Shown here: in pieces, positions 24,634-33,236 of the stretch
Layout: each line of letters begins with the position of its first letter
Numbering within the stretch: position 1 is the stretch's first letter
Assembly: GCF_042676245.1 (NCBI RefSeq)
Contig: NZ_JBHTKA010000008.1
Coordinates: 434,001-498,000, forward strand
Direction: 5' to 3'
Source of the DNA: Ohtaekwangia kribbensis
GTDB taxonomy: Bacteria; Bacteroidota; Bacteroidia; Cytophagales; Cyclobacteriaceae
DNA: 64,000 bases
Notes under the pieces: model-generated
Seen by the model: the letters and a program-made list of their open reading frames with translations, nothing else
Database searches by the model: none
What the model was told of the DNA's origin: nothing
Position numbers and translations under genes: made by a program

Positions 24634-26256
24634 ATGCGCAGCACAGCTAACTGGTATTTTCTAACACTTCTCATCAGCCTTACTTCATTTGCTGCGCTGG
24701 CTCAATCGCGGAAGCTTGACAGCTTAAAGAATGTTCTCGCGACCTTGCCGGAAGATACGAACCGGGTTAACACCTTGATTGTGATCTGCACCCAGCAGGA
24801 AGGAATGCATACCGACAGTGTTTTTAATACAGCTCAGAAAGCGTTAGCACTTTCAAAAAAAATAGGGTATAAAAGCGGAGAAGCTTATGTTTATAATTAC
24901 CTCGCTTTTGCATGCCAAAAACAGGGCAAACTATTGAAAGCTGCTGATTACCTGCTCAAATCAACCGAGATATTTAAGTCGATAAACAAAACCGGGGCAT
25001 TGCCGGCACTCTATAATAACCTTGCTATTTTATATGCTATTGCAGGCGAAGAAGCAAATGCCGTGAAGTTCTCCAATAAATCAATCGCATTGTATGAAGC
25101 GAGTGGCGACCAGATTGATGTAATGACAGCTGTCTATAACCTGGGCGATTTTTATGCACGATTCGGCAGAGATTCACTGGCCCTGGTAAAGCTCCAGGCT
25201 GCATTAAAAATATCGGAAGCATTAAACGAAAACTCCCTGCGGCCTGCTATTTTACTGGGTATAGGTAAAGTATATTTTAATCAGAAACGATACCCGGAAG
25301 CATTATCCATTGAAAAGAAAGCGCTGTCGATAGAGCCTGGCTCCGGCAACCCTTCTGCCCGGTATGAGATATATATACAGTTGGGAAAAATATACTTAGC
25401 CCTGGGCGATGCACGACAAGCACTAGCGGCCGCACAAACCGGACTGGCACTGGCTCTTCAAGCGGATGACCGCCATTATATAGCAGAAGGATACGACCTT
25501 TCTTCGCGCGTTAATGCCATGCTTCATAATTTTGAAAAGGCCTATAGCGACCATCTGAACTTTACTACACTAAACGACAGCCTGCGAAATGCCGACAATC
25601 TTATCGCCATCGAGAAGCTAAACTATAAGCACGAGCTTGATAAAAAAGAATCTGAGATCATCCTGCTGAATCAGAAATACGATGCTGATACTTTCAAGCG
25701 TAACGTATTTATAGTGGCGCTGATCATTTTACTGCTGATCGGCTTTTTACTTTATAACCGATTCCGGTTAATTACAAACAAGAACCTGGCCATGAAGAAA
25801 AAAGAACTCGATCTATACCTGAAACGATTGATCGAGAAATCAGATGCACTGGCACAAATCAATACCGAGCTTGAATCGCTGCGTGCCAACATTTCGGAAG
25901 ATACCACGCAGGCAGAAAAACTCGACAAGGTACTTCAAATCAATATTCTTACAGAAGAGGACTGGGGAAACTTCAAGAAAGCTTTCGAGGATATATACCC
26001 GGGGTTCTTTTCGCAATTGCGTTATCTATACCCAAAACTTACCATGGCCGAGCTTCGGCTATCGGCACTCATCAAAGTAAATCTTAACGCAAAAGAAATT
26101 GCTTCTATACTCGGCATATCACCTGAAAGTGTAAAGACAGCGCGCTACCGGTTGAAAAAGAAATACCAGCTTGCCGATGATGATACGCTGGAAGATTTTA
26201 TCAACAAACTTACCTCGAAACATCGGCCGCTTAGTAAGCCGACTATAGCTGAGTAA
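24634..26256 (+). CDS. Membrane TPR protein with LuxR-type HTH
   Basis: The ATG at 24634 (MRSTANWYFLTLLISLTSFAALAQ, a signal peptide ending LAQ) gives 540 residues. Residues about 50-310 hold several TPR helical pairs (KAADYLLKSTEIFKSINK, LPALYNNLAILYAIAGEEANA, SAR/ALEIYIQLGKIYLALGDARQ). A membrane helix (NVFIVALIILLLIGFLLYNRF, shown in part) lies about residues 356-375, then a coiled coil, and a C-terminal HTH about 470-525 with NLNAKEIASILGISPESVKT and RYRLKKKYQL. This is a known Bacteroidota design: periplasmic TPR sensing linked to a cytoplasmic DNA-binding domain. It sits within the STAS-like cluster, so it may regulate those genes (inference). Confidence 0.85.
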   Translation: MRSTANWYFLTLLISLTSFAALAQSRKLDSLKNVLATLPEDTNRVNTLIVICTQQEGMHTDSVFNTAQKALALSKKIGYKSGEAYVYNYLAFACQKQGKLLKAADYLLKSTEIFKSINKTGALPALYNNLAILYAIAGEEANAVKFSNKSIALYEASGDQIDVMTAVYNLGDFYARFGRDSLALVKLQAALKISEALNENSLRPAILLGIGKVYFNQKRYPEALSIEKKALSIEPGSGNPSARYEIYIQLGKIYLALGDARQALAAAQTGLALALQADDRHYIAEGYDLSSRVNAMLHNFEKAYSDHLNFTTLNDSLRNADNLIAIEKLNYKHELDKKESEIILLNQKYDADTFKRNVFIVALIILLLIGFLLYNRFRLITNKNLAMKKKELDLYLKRLIEKSDALAQINTELESLRANISEDTTQAEKLDKVLQINILTEEDWGNFKKAFEDIYPGFFSQLRYLYPKLTMAELRLSALIKVNLNAKEIASILGISPESVKTARYRLKKKYQLADDDTLEDFINKLTSKHRPLSKPTIAE

Positions 26257-26259
26257 AGA

Positions 26260-26712
26260 TCATAAATCAGCTTTGCTTTTTGACGGTGTTGCTTTCAAGC
26301 CATTCGTTTGCTGCGGAATAAATGCCCAGCGAATAGCGTCTTCCATCCGGTTGAAATAGCCGAAGGATACATCTTTATCGGCCTGTGCCGCCATGTCTTC
26401 CATGGACATATTCGTGAAAACATCATCCGGAGCTACCCATGCAGCCTTGGAATGCGGGTCGCCACGGCTAGCGGCCGCCATTCTTGCAGCCCCCCCAGAT
26501 TAGTTACATCACACAACTCTGTCAGCTTTAAAATGCTGCATCGCACCAAGCACGGCCATCATACCATCTCTAAACTCTTTTGAAGTGGGTGGTAAATTCG
26601 AGATTGATATCACAATATGATAAACAGCATCGTACTTAACGGTTACATAGTCTGTATCAAAATAAATCTCTATGCTCTTCAATTGGTTAACAAAAAGTAT
26701 TAAAAAGTCACA
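26260..26712 (-). pseudogene. Broken STAS/SpoIIAA-like gene, subtype B
   Basis: On the minus strand the N-terminal part (EIYFDTDYVTVKYDA.., FRDGMMAVLGAMQHFKADRVV) and the C-terminal part (APDDVFTNMSMEDMAAQADKDV.., YFNRMEDAIRWAFIPQQ) match the intact gene at 26752. Between them, in the reading frame, are TGA and TAA codons, a short run of seven G, and a deletion covering roughly the VIYLGALLEEDQVWTATEW stretch of the intact copy. The ATG of the intact copy is ATA here (AGCATAGAGATT against ATATGGAGATT). Start loss, deletion and in-frame stops together make it a pseudogene. Confidence 0.8.
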
Positions 26713-26751
26713 AAAGTATATTTGCGTCACACTGAATAACGCCTTTAAATA

Positions 26752-27195
26752 TTACTTGTCTGTGGTGTTACGAAATGCACTGGCTCCAGTACCATTTCTT
26801 TGCTGCGGAATAATTACCCAACGTATAGCATCTTCCATTCTGCCAAAGTAAGCGAAGGAGACTTCTTTATCTGCCTTCTCCATCATGTCTTCCATAGACA
26901 TACTGGTAAAGATATCTTCCGGAAGTATAAATGCTACTTTTGAATGTCCAACCGCTACTGCGAGTGTGCGCCATTCGGTAGCAGTCCATACCTGGTCTTC
27001 CTCCAGAAGAGCACCAAGGTAAATTACATCATACACAACCCGGCCCGTTTTAAAATGTGCCATAGCATCAACCATGGCCATCATTCCGGTTCTGAATTCA
27101 TTTGAAGTTGGCGCTACTTTCCAGGTTGCTATCAAAATGTGATGAGCAGCGTTATACTCAATCCGCTTATAGTCCGTATCGAAATAAATCTCCAT
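26752..27195 (-). CDS. STAS/SpoIIAA-like protein, subtype B copy 3
   Basis: The product has 147 residues and is the intact relative of the pseudogene just downstream. It reads MEIYFDTDYKRIEYNAAHHILIATW, EFRTGMMAMVDAMAHFKTGRVVYDV, VWTATEWRTLAVAVGHSKVAF and ILPEDIFTSMSMEDM, ending with YFGRMEDAIRWVIIPQQ. It shares most positions with the gene at 23829. It is soluble, with no enzyme motif. A gap of about 200 bases separates its start from ribD. Confidence 0.65.
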   Translation of the reverse strand: MEIYFDTDYKRIEYNAAHHILIATWKVAPTSNEFRTGMMAMVDAMAHFKTGRVVYDVIYLGALLEEDQVWTATEWRTLAVAVGHSKVAFILPEDIFTSMSMEDMMEKADKEVSFAYFGRMEDAIRWVIIPQQRNGTGASAFRNTTDK

Positions 27196-27354
27196 ATACT
27201 TAATTGTTTAAACCAGCAAAATACCATCCGTATTTAAGTGAGGCGGTTGACACTATAGCAGATAAGTGTTTTAAAGATTAAACTATTTATGAAAAATAAC
27301 TTCGATACGCGGTAGTCAAAAAGGTGAGCAATTTAAATAGCGGTTAAAGCACCT

Positions 27355-27388
27355 TTTTTCAGGTGGACAAAATTGTTCACCTGAAAAA
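27355..27388. terminator. Long hairpin downstream of ribD
   Basis: TTTTTCAGGTGGACAA (27355-27370) pairs with 27373-27388 (one G-T), a 16-bp stem with a 2-base loop, 8 bases beyond the ribD stop. The poly-T and poly-A arms are part of the stem. It probably ends ribD transcription. Confidence 0.6.
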
Positions 27389-27396
27389 GGAAATGA

Positions 27397-28440
27397 TCAG
27401 TGCATAGCCCGGTAAAAACTCAGACTGTCGCCTGCCAGCATGTGCTGCTCGGTAAGTATACCCGGATGGTGCGGAGCCTGTATACCTTTACCAAATTTCT
27501 GCGGAGCTGTAAATATGCGTGCTTCGTCCCAGAGATTATTGTCGATAAACATGGCTAGCGTAGAAGCACCGCCCTCTATAATTACGGACTGAATCTTTCT
27601 GCGGTATAAATCCTGTAAAAGGTTATAGATAAATTTATCCTCATCGATGCGCACCAGCGAGAGGTTTTCATGCTCTTCATGTTTCAGAACATTATAGCAA
27701 AGTGTATGTTGTTTCTTATCGAAGAGATGCAATTTTGAAGATAGCTTGAGGTAACGATCGATTACTATGCGCACTGGATTTCTTCCCGACCAATCGCGTA
27801 CATTCAATTGAGGATTGTCGTATGCTGCCGTGCGGGCACCCACCAATATAGCATCTTCTTCCGTTCGCCATTTGTGTACGAGTTGTCGTGCGTGTTCATT
27901 GCTGATCCACTTCGAATCGAAGTTCTCATGTGCCACAAATCCATCGGCAGTCTCGGCCCATTTTAATATAGTATACGGGCGGTTCTTCTCCATGAAAGTG
28001 AAAAATCGCTTATTGAGATCGCGTCCTTGTTTTTCCAGTATACCCGTTACCACGTCAATGCCGGCAGTGCGCAATTTTTTCACTCCGTTGCCGGCTACCA
28101 AAGGGTTTGAGTCCAAGTTAGCGATAACAACTTTTTTTACTTTGTGCTCAATCAGCATGTCGGCACACGGAGGTGTTTTACCGGTATGCGAACATGGCTC
28201 AAGGTTTACATATACTGTGCTGTGTTGCAATAGATTTTTGTTGTCTACACTTCGAACAGCATTTACTTCAGCATGTGCTTCACCGTATTTTTTATGCCAG
28301 CCTTCGCCTATAATTTTTCCTTCGTACACAATCACAGAGCCTACCAGCGGGTTCGGACTAACGTGTCCTCTTCCGAGTTGCGCCAGCTCCAGGGTACGCT
28401 GCATAAAAACTTCGTCAATATGGTGATCGTGTTTTAGCAT
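27397..28440 (-). CDS. ribD: Riboflavin biosynthesis deaminase/reductase RibD
   Basis: The product has 347 residues. The N-terminal deaminase (about 1-150) has the zinc site HAEVNAV and PCSHTGKTPPCADMLI, and the C-terminal reductase (about 160-340) has KWAETADGFVAHEN and VIIEGGASTLAMFI. The two-domain protein turns the first pyrimidine intermediate of riboflavin synthesis into the pyrimidinedione (EC 3.5.4.26 and 1.1.1.193). No other rib genes are adjacent. The start codon is 29 bases from the divergent prmC start, so the two promoters must overlap. Confidence 0.92.
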   Translation of the reverse strand: MLKHDHHIDEVFMQRTLELAQLGRGHVSPNPLVGSVIVYEGKIIGEGWHKKYGEAHAEVNAVRSVDNKNLLQHSTVYVNLEPCSHTGKTPPCADMLIEHKVKKVVIANLDSNPLVAGNGVKKLRTAGIDVVTGILEKQGRDLNKRFFTFMEKNRPYTILKWAETADGFVAHENFDSKWISNEHARQLVHKWRTEEDAILVGARTAAYDNPQLNVRDWSGRNPVRIVIDRYLKLSSKLHLFDKKQHTLCYNVLKHEEHENLSLVRIDEDKFIYNLLQDLYRRKIQSVIIEGGASTLAMFIDNNLWDEARIFTAPQKFGKGIQAPHHPGILTEQHMLAGDSLSFYRAMH

Positions 28441-28469
28441 TGCCTTATACTTGCAAAGATTGTCAAGCT

Positions 28470-29324
28470 ATGAAGAATTCCAAAACAGTCTTTCAGGATT
28501 TCATCGCGAATATCACCCTGAAGGAAAGCACCGATGAAATCAGGAGCATAGCATATCTCGTATTTGCTAAAATTCTCCGGCTCGACCGAACCGATATTCT
28601 CGCAGCAAAACCGCTTGCACTTGACCAAGAACAGGAAAAAGAATTATACACCATTGCACAGCGTATCAACAAGCACGAGCCCATTCAGTATATTTTAGGT
28701 GAAGCAGAATTTTTCGGAAGAATGTTTAAAGTAAACAGCGCAGTGCTCATACCGCGCCCGGAAACCGAATACCTCATTCATGAAATTCTTCACCATACCA
28801 ATCTGTATAAGAACCACGCACCCCACATTCTGGATATAGGCACCGGCAGTGGCTGTATACCGGTTACGATCAAGAAAGAATTACCGGAAGCTTCCGTTAC
28901 TGCCACCGACATCAGCACCGAAGCACTGGCTATAGCAAAAGAAAATGCCCTCATGCTAAATGCCTCCGTTGAATTTTTGCAACATGATATACTAACGCAG
29001 AACATCCCGTTAGGTCGTCTTGATGTTGTTGTTAGTAACCCACCGTATATAGCACAAACAGAAGGGGCGTTGATGAACAGGAATGTATTGCAATATGAAC
29101 CACACCTTGCACTCTTCGTTCCTGATGATGACGCCCTGAAGTTTTACAAAGCCATTGCAGTGAAAGCCTACGAAGTACTCAACGATGGCGGGCTATTGAT
29201 TGTAGAAATCAACGAACGCTTTGGCCATGAAACCGCAGCTATATTCAAAGCAAACCACTTTCATGATGTAGCCATTATGAAAGACCTGGATGGCAAAGAT
29301 CGTATTGTAAAAGGTATAGTATAA
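28470..29324 (+). CDS. prmC: Release factor glutamine methyltransferase PrmC
   Basis: The ATG at 28470 (MKNSKTVFQDFIANI) gives 284 residues; the TTG at 28440 would overlap the ribD start. The N-terminal helical domain includes EPIQYILGEAEFFG and VLIPRPETE. The methyltransferase core has DIGTGSGCIPV (SAM loop), ATDIS and the substrate motif NPPY. PrmC methylates the GGQ glutamine of release factors RF1 and RF2. It forms an operon with the following DUF2520 gene (16-base gap). Confidence 0.92.
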   Translation: MKNSKTVFQDFIANITLKESTDEIRSIAYLVFAKILRLDRTDILAAKPLALDQEQEKELYTIAQRINKHEPIQYILGEAEFFGRMFKVNSAVLIPRPETEYLIHEILHHTNLYKNHAPHILDIGTGSGCIPVTIKKELPEASVTATDISTEALAIAKENALMLNASVEFLQHDILTQNIPLGRLDVVVSNPPYIAQTEGALMNRNVLQYEPHLALFVPDDDALKFYKAIAVKAYEVLNDGGLLIVEINERFGHETAAIFKANHFHDVAIMKDLDGKDRIVKGIV

Positions 29325-29340
29325 ATTAAGAATTATAGTC

Positions 29341-30117
29341 ATGAAACTTGTCTCTTTTATCGGCTCCGGAAATGTAGCCTGGCACCTGGCTCCGGCTTTA
29401 GACAATACCGATTTTGCCGTACGCGAAGTATATAGTAGAAATCCGGCACATGCCGCAGCGTTGGTGGACAAACTATACGAAGCTGATGTAAAGACCTCGC
29501 TTGACTTTTCGGACAGTCCTTCAAACATATTTATTATCGCTGTGCCGGATGATGCTATTCAATCTATTGTGCAGGAAATTATACTTCCGGATGAAGCTAT
29601 ACTCGTTCACACATCGGGCAGCCAGCCACTTAGTGCTTTAGGGTATGCGGCTATTCCCGGCATTGGAGTGTTCTACCCGTTGCAGACTTTCAGCAAATCG
29701 AAAAAAGTAGACTTTGCGGATGTACCTATATTTGTAGAGAGTGAAAATCCGGGAACGGAAAAAGTGTTGCTTGCCATGGCGAAAGCGATCAGCAAAAATG
29801 TACACCAGGTTACTTCTCAAGAGCGTAAGGCCATGCATATAGCTGCCGTGTTTGCCTCCAACTTTACCAATCACATGCTGTTGATCGCACAGCAGATCAT
29901 GAAAGAAAACAATCTCAATTTTGATTGGCTGAAACCGCTTATCGCAGAGATGATCAACAAGAGTATATCGATTGGACCGGAGCAGGCACAGACAGGTCCG
30001 GCAAGGCGTGGTGACTTTGAAATACTCGATCGCCACATGGAGTTTTTGCAGAACGATGAGCAACGTGCCGAGATCTATAAAGTGATCAGTCAGCATATAA
30101 TAGACCGGTATCATTAA
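29341..30117 (+). CDS. Rossmann-like DUF2520 protein
   Basis: The product has 258 residues. It starts with a dinucleotide-binding fold (SFIGSGNVAWHLAPAL), then IFIIAVPDDAIQSIV, VHTSGSQP and GVFYPLQTFSKS. The C-terminal half is helical with ERKAMHIAAVFASNFTNHM, like the dimerisation domain of 6-phosphogluconate- and ketopantoate-type reductases. Members are called Rossmann-like and DUF2520 domain proteins; substrate is unknown. It follows prmC by 16 bases and its last 4 bases overlap the convergent hydrolase gene. Confidence 0.85.
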   Translation: MKLVSFIGSGNVAWHLAPALDNTDFAVREVYSRNPAHAAALVDKLYEADVKTSLDFSDSPSNIFIIAVPDDAIQSIVQEIILPDEAILVHTSGSQPLSALGYAAIPGIGVFYPLQTFSKSKKVDFADVPIFVESENPGTEKVLLAMAKAISKNVHQVTSQERKAMHIAAVFASNFTNHMLLIAQQIMKENNLNFDWLKPLIAEMINKSISIGPEQAQTGPARRGDFEILDRHMEFLQNDEQRAEIYKVISQHIIDRYH

Positions 30118-31046
30118 TTCACGGTGACCAGGAAAGACGTAACATCTTTCACCCACTGTTTCTCATTCGACTTTGTAAATACATTGTGTCCTATACCGGT
30201 ATATACTTTTAATTGTTTTCTGCCATGAAGGTTGGCAAAGATCAAATCGGTTTCTTCGTGCGTTACACGATCATCGTCTTCACCAAAGAGCAACAGTACC
30301 GGGCACGAAACAGATTTTGCATACGCTGACGGATTATGCGAAAACGCCCAATAGCCATTCTGAACACCACCCCAAAAGCATAGCAAAGCTGCCATCGGCA
30401 CGGCCGGTACATGCATCAACTCAAAACGAGCGCAAACTGTTTTATACAATGAACCGAACGGACACTCCAGGATGATAGATTCTACCGGCAATGTATAGTC
30501 ATCCATCGCCTTTAATATAGCGGCAGCACCCATCGAAGTTCCAAAGAGTATAACATGCTTCGATTGTTCGCTTATATACTCAAAACAATCTTTTACCTGT
30601 ATGGCCTCCATATACCCTATCGATGTACCATCGCCTGTGGAGCCACCGGAACCCATGAAGTCGACAAGCAAGGTGTTATAGCCGAGCTTTCTGAATTCTT
30701 TAGCGCGGGTGAGCAATGAAGATTTTTCTCCGGCATATCCGTGAAACATAATCACCGTTCCCCTGGCTCGCGGCACTTCCATTTGCCAACACTCCAGCTC
30801 GTGTGTACTGATAATGCGAATAGTTTTAAAAGGTATATCCGGAAGGCTCTTCGCTTCCGGGCGAGGATTATCTATACCGGTAAAAAGAATTTTCGCTTTA
30901 CTTAGTACGGATAGTTCTTTGGGGTCCTGTGTTCGTGCAGCAGCGGTTTCACTGAAATGTGTAAACTTATAAGCATGCTGAAATGCCACACCATTCATCA
31001 CTATAAAAATCAATAAAAGCGCCCAGCCAAATCTGCGTTTAGTCAT
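30114..31046 (-). CDS. Alpha/beta hydrolase, membrane-anchored
   Basis: The product has 310 residues. An N-terminal hydrophobic helix (about residues 6-23, FGWALLLIFIVMNGVAF) should anchor it or act as a signal. The hydrolase core has TVIMFHGYAGEKSS (oxyanion loop), the nucleophile elbow ILFGTSMGAAA (G-x-S-x-G), DDRVTHEE with a likely Asp, and a C-terminal TGIGHNVF His. Substrate is unknown. The start overlaps the end of the serine-hydrolase gene by 8 bases, so the two are translationally linked. Confidence 0.85.
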   Translation of the reverse strand: MTKRRFGWALLLIFIVMNGVAFQHAYKFTHFSETAAARTQDPKELSVLSKAKILFTGIDNPRPEAKSLPDIPFKTIRIISTHELECWQMEVPRARGTVIMFHGYAGEKSSLLTRAKEFRKLGYNTLLVDFMGSGGSTGDGTSIGYMEAIQVKDCFEYISEQSKHVILFGTSMGAAAILKAMDDYTLPVESIILECPFGSLYKTVCARFELMHVPAVPMAALLCFWGGVQNGYWAFSHNPSAYAKSVSCPVLLLFGEDDDRVTHEETDLIFANLHGRKQLKVYTGIGHNVFTKSNEKQWVKDVTSFLVTVN

Positions 31047-32151
31047 ACCAGTTCTGCTTCTCTATTTCAGTAAGTATATAGTTTGTAAAATCCTGCATCT
31101 CGTACGACTCGCGCGGTGCATTGCAAAGTATTACCAGTAATATATCTTTACCGGGAATCGTAATATAGTTGGTAAGAAAACCGCCCTGACTCCCCGGGTG
31201 TCCTATACTTTGCAAGTTGCTCCTGAGGTCTCTTATAAACCACGACCATCCTATAAAGGGAGGCTCATTGCCACTCCAGTTGCTGAATTGCTTTACCGTG
31301 CGTGCGTCACGAATCGTTTCTGCTTTCAGAAATATAGCATGTCGCAAGGCACGTTCGTACATCGCCAGTTCTTCAACGGAACTCCACACACCACCGTTGC
31401 CTGCTGCAGCAAAAGTTGGTTCTTCACCGTAATCATCTTCAGTCCACTTCCCATGATTCAGTATATACCCATGTGATACGCCTTGCTGTGGATGCGACCC
31501 ATCTGTGATGGTACTCGTTTTCATACCCGATGGGTTAAAGACATTCTCTGCTATGAAACGTTGCCAGGGCATGCCGGCTACTTGCTCAACGATTAACGCC
31601 AGCCCGTTAAATGCCGGGTTGGAATATTCGAAGCGAGATCCCGGTGTGAACAGAAGTGAATCAACCTGCATCTCCGGATACCAGTTCTCGGCATCTTTCG
31701 CAGTGAGGTAAAACACGGTGTCGTTTGCAACGTGACGGTTATCCGGCAAACCGGATGTATGCGTAAGCAAGTGCTTGATCTTTACCTTGGCAGCAATCGT
31801 TTTATTTTTAAAATCAGGGAAATATTTCAACAGGCTGTCCTCCACCGATAACTTTCCCTGCTCCTGCAGAATAAGAATAGCATTGGCCACAAACGTTTTG
31901 GACAATGAGCCTAGGTTGAAAAGAGTTTTCGGAGTAATGGACTCGTGCGTTGTTAAGTCTGCTACACCATAGCCTTTCGAAAAAATTATACTGTCGTGTT
32001 TCATGATAACAATAGCACCTCCTGGTTCGTTAGCAGGAAAGTATGATGATGCAAACCTATCGATGGCGTCAACGTTTATATTATTTTTTCGCGAAGCGCA
32101 TGAAAACAGAAAGAAGAAAATAAATGTTATGTAAATTGTTCGCTTTATCAT
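31039..32151 (-). CDS. Beta-lactamase-fold serine hydrolase, lipoprotein
   Basis: The product has 370 residues. The signal ends in a lipobox (FFFLFSCAS), so it is probably a lipoprotein. The class C-like fold has the catalytic S-x-x-K in LGSLSKTFVANA (about residue 84), the Y-x-N in FEYSNPAFNGLA (about residue 173) and a late HPGSQGGF. Such enzymes act as penicillin-binding-like peptidases, esterases or lactamases; which one is not clear. It is the first gene of a pair with the alpha/beta hydrolase. Confidence 0.88.
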   Translation of the reverse strand: MIKRTIYITFIFFFLFSCASRKNNINVDAIDRFASSYFPANEPGGAIVIMKHDSIIFSKGYGVADLTTHESITPKTLFNLGSLSKTFVANAILILQEQGKLSVEDSLLKYFPDFKNKTIAAKVKIKHLLTHTSGLPDNRHVANDTVFYLTAKDAENWYPEMQVDSLLFTPGSRFEYSNPAFNGLALIVEQVAGMPWQRFIAENVFNPSGMKTSTITDGSHPQQGVSHGYILNHGKWTEDDYGEEPTFAAAGNGGVWSSVEELAMYERALRHAIFLKAETIRDARTVKQFSNWSGNEPPFIGWSWFIRDLRSNLQSIGHPGSQGGFLTNYITIPGKDILLVILCNAPRESYEMQDFTNYILTEIEKQNWYD

Positions 32152-32210
32152 AAACCGTTAGGGACAGTGTGTACCTGAAGATCAACATTTTTTTGGTTAG
32201 CCGGAAGCAC

Positions 32211-32218
32211 TACCTTTG
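32211..32218 (+). promoter_or_regulatory. -7 element of the hemB promoter
   Basis: TACCTTTG, an exact TAnnTTTG match 18 bases before the hemB ATG. A TTTG occurs 15 bases upstream, closer than usual. Confidence 0.45.
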
Positions 32219-32236
32219 AATCAAATATAGATATAC

Positions 32237-33217
32237 ATGTTACAGTCCTTTAATATTCGCAGACCCAGACGAAACAGAAAGAGTGAGGCCGTTCGTGCTA
32301 TGGTGGAGGAGACCCGTGTGACTACGGATGATCTGATCTTTCCGTTGTTTTTGCTGGATGGCAAGAATCAGAAAATTGAAGTTGGATCCATGCCCGGCAT
32401 ATTCCGGTTTTCAACGGATCTTATGCTCAAGGAAGTTGAAGAATGTATGAAGCTCGGCATTCGTGCGTTTGATATTTTTCCGGCGGTAGAAGATCAGTAT
32501 AAAGATAAAACGGCAACGAAGAGTTACGATCCAAATTTCTTTTACCTCCGTGCACTCCGTGAAATCAAAAAACAATTTCCGGAAGCATGTATCATGACCG
32601 ATGTAGCGATGGACCCCTATAGCTCTGACGGACATGATGGCCTGGTGAAAGACGGAAAGATACTGAACGATGAGACACTGGAGATACTCGGCAAAATGGC
32701 ATTGGCTCAGGCCGACACCGGCATAGATATACTCGGCCCTTCAGACATGATGGACGGTCGTGTAGGATACCTGCGCGATGTACTCGACAAGAATGGATTT
32801 ACCCAAGTGTCCATCATGAGCTATACCGCTAAATATGCCAGTGGTTTTTATAATCCGTTTCGTGATGCGTTGGACTCTGCTCCGAAATTTGGTGACAAGA
32901 AAACGTATCAGATGAATCCGGCCAATCGCACGGAAGCATTGATTGAAGCAGAGCTCGATACACAGGAAGGCGCTGATTTTCTAATGGTAAAGCCGGCACT
33001 TTCCTATCTGGATATAATCCGGTTGTTAAAAGACAATTCATCATTACCCATCGCTGCCTATAATGTTAGCGGTGAGTACTCGATGATAAAGGCTGCCGCA
33101 CTGAAGGGTTGGCTGGATGGTGAGCGCGTAATGAAGGAGACGTTATTGAGTATGAAGCGGGCAGGAGCTGATATTATATTAACCTATTTCGCGAAAGAGT
33201 TCGCATCATTAAAGTAA
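32237..33217 (+). CDS. hemB: Delta-aminolevulinic acid dehydratase
   Basis: The product has 326 residues and is a complete porphobilinogen synthase: RRPRRNRKSEAVRAMV at the start, FPLFLLDG, the metal-site region MTDVAMDPYSSDGHDGLV where the Cys of zinc enzymes is replaced by Ala and Asp, SDMMDGRV, the Schiff-base Lys in SYTAKYASGFY and in FLMVKPALSYLD. It joins two aminolevulinates to porphobilinogen (EC 4.2.1.24) in haem synthesis. The loss of the Cys triad points to a magnesium-dependent enzyme. The kinase gene downstream starts 19 bases after its stop. Confidence 0.95.
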   Translation: MLQSFNIRRPRRNRKSEAVRAMVEETRVTTDDLIFPLFLLDGKNQKIEVGSMPGIFRFSTDLMLKEVEECMKLGIRAFDIFPAVEDQYKDKTATKSYDPNFFYLRALREIKKQFPEACIMTDVAMDPYSSDGHDGLVKDGKILNDETLEILGKMALAQADTGIDILGPSDMMDGRVGYLRDVLDKNGFTQVSIMSYTAKYASGFYNPFRDALDSAPKFGDKKTYQMNPANRTEALIEAELDTQEGADFLMVKPALSYLDIIRLLKDNSSLPIAAYNVSGEYSMIKAAALKGWLDGERVMKETLLSMKRAGADIILTYFAKEFASLK

Positions 33218-33236
33218 TATATAGTATATTGTGTTT

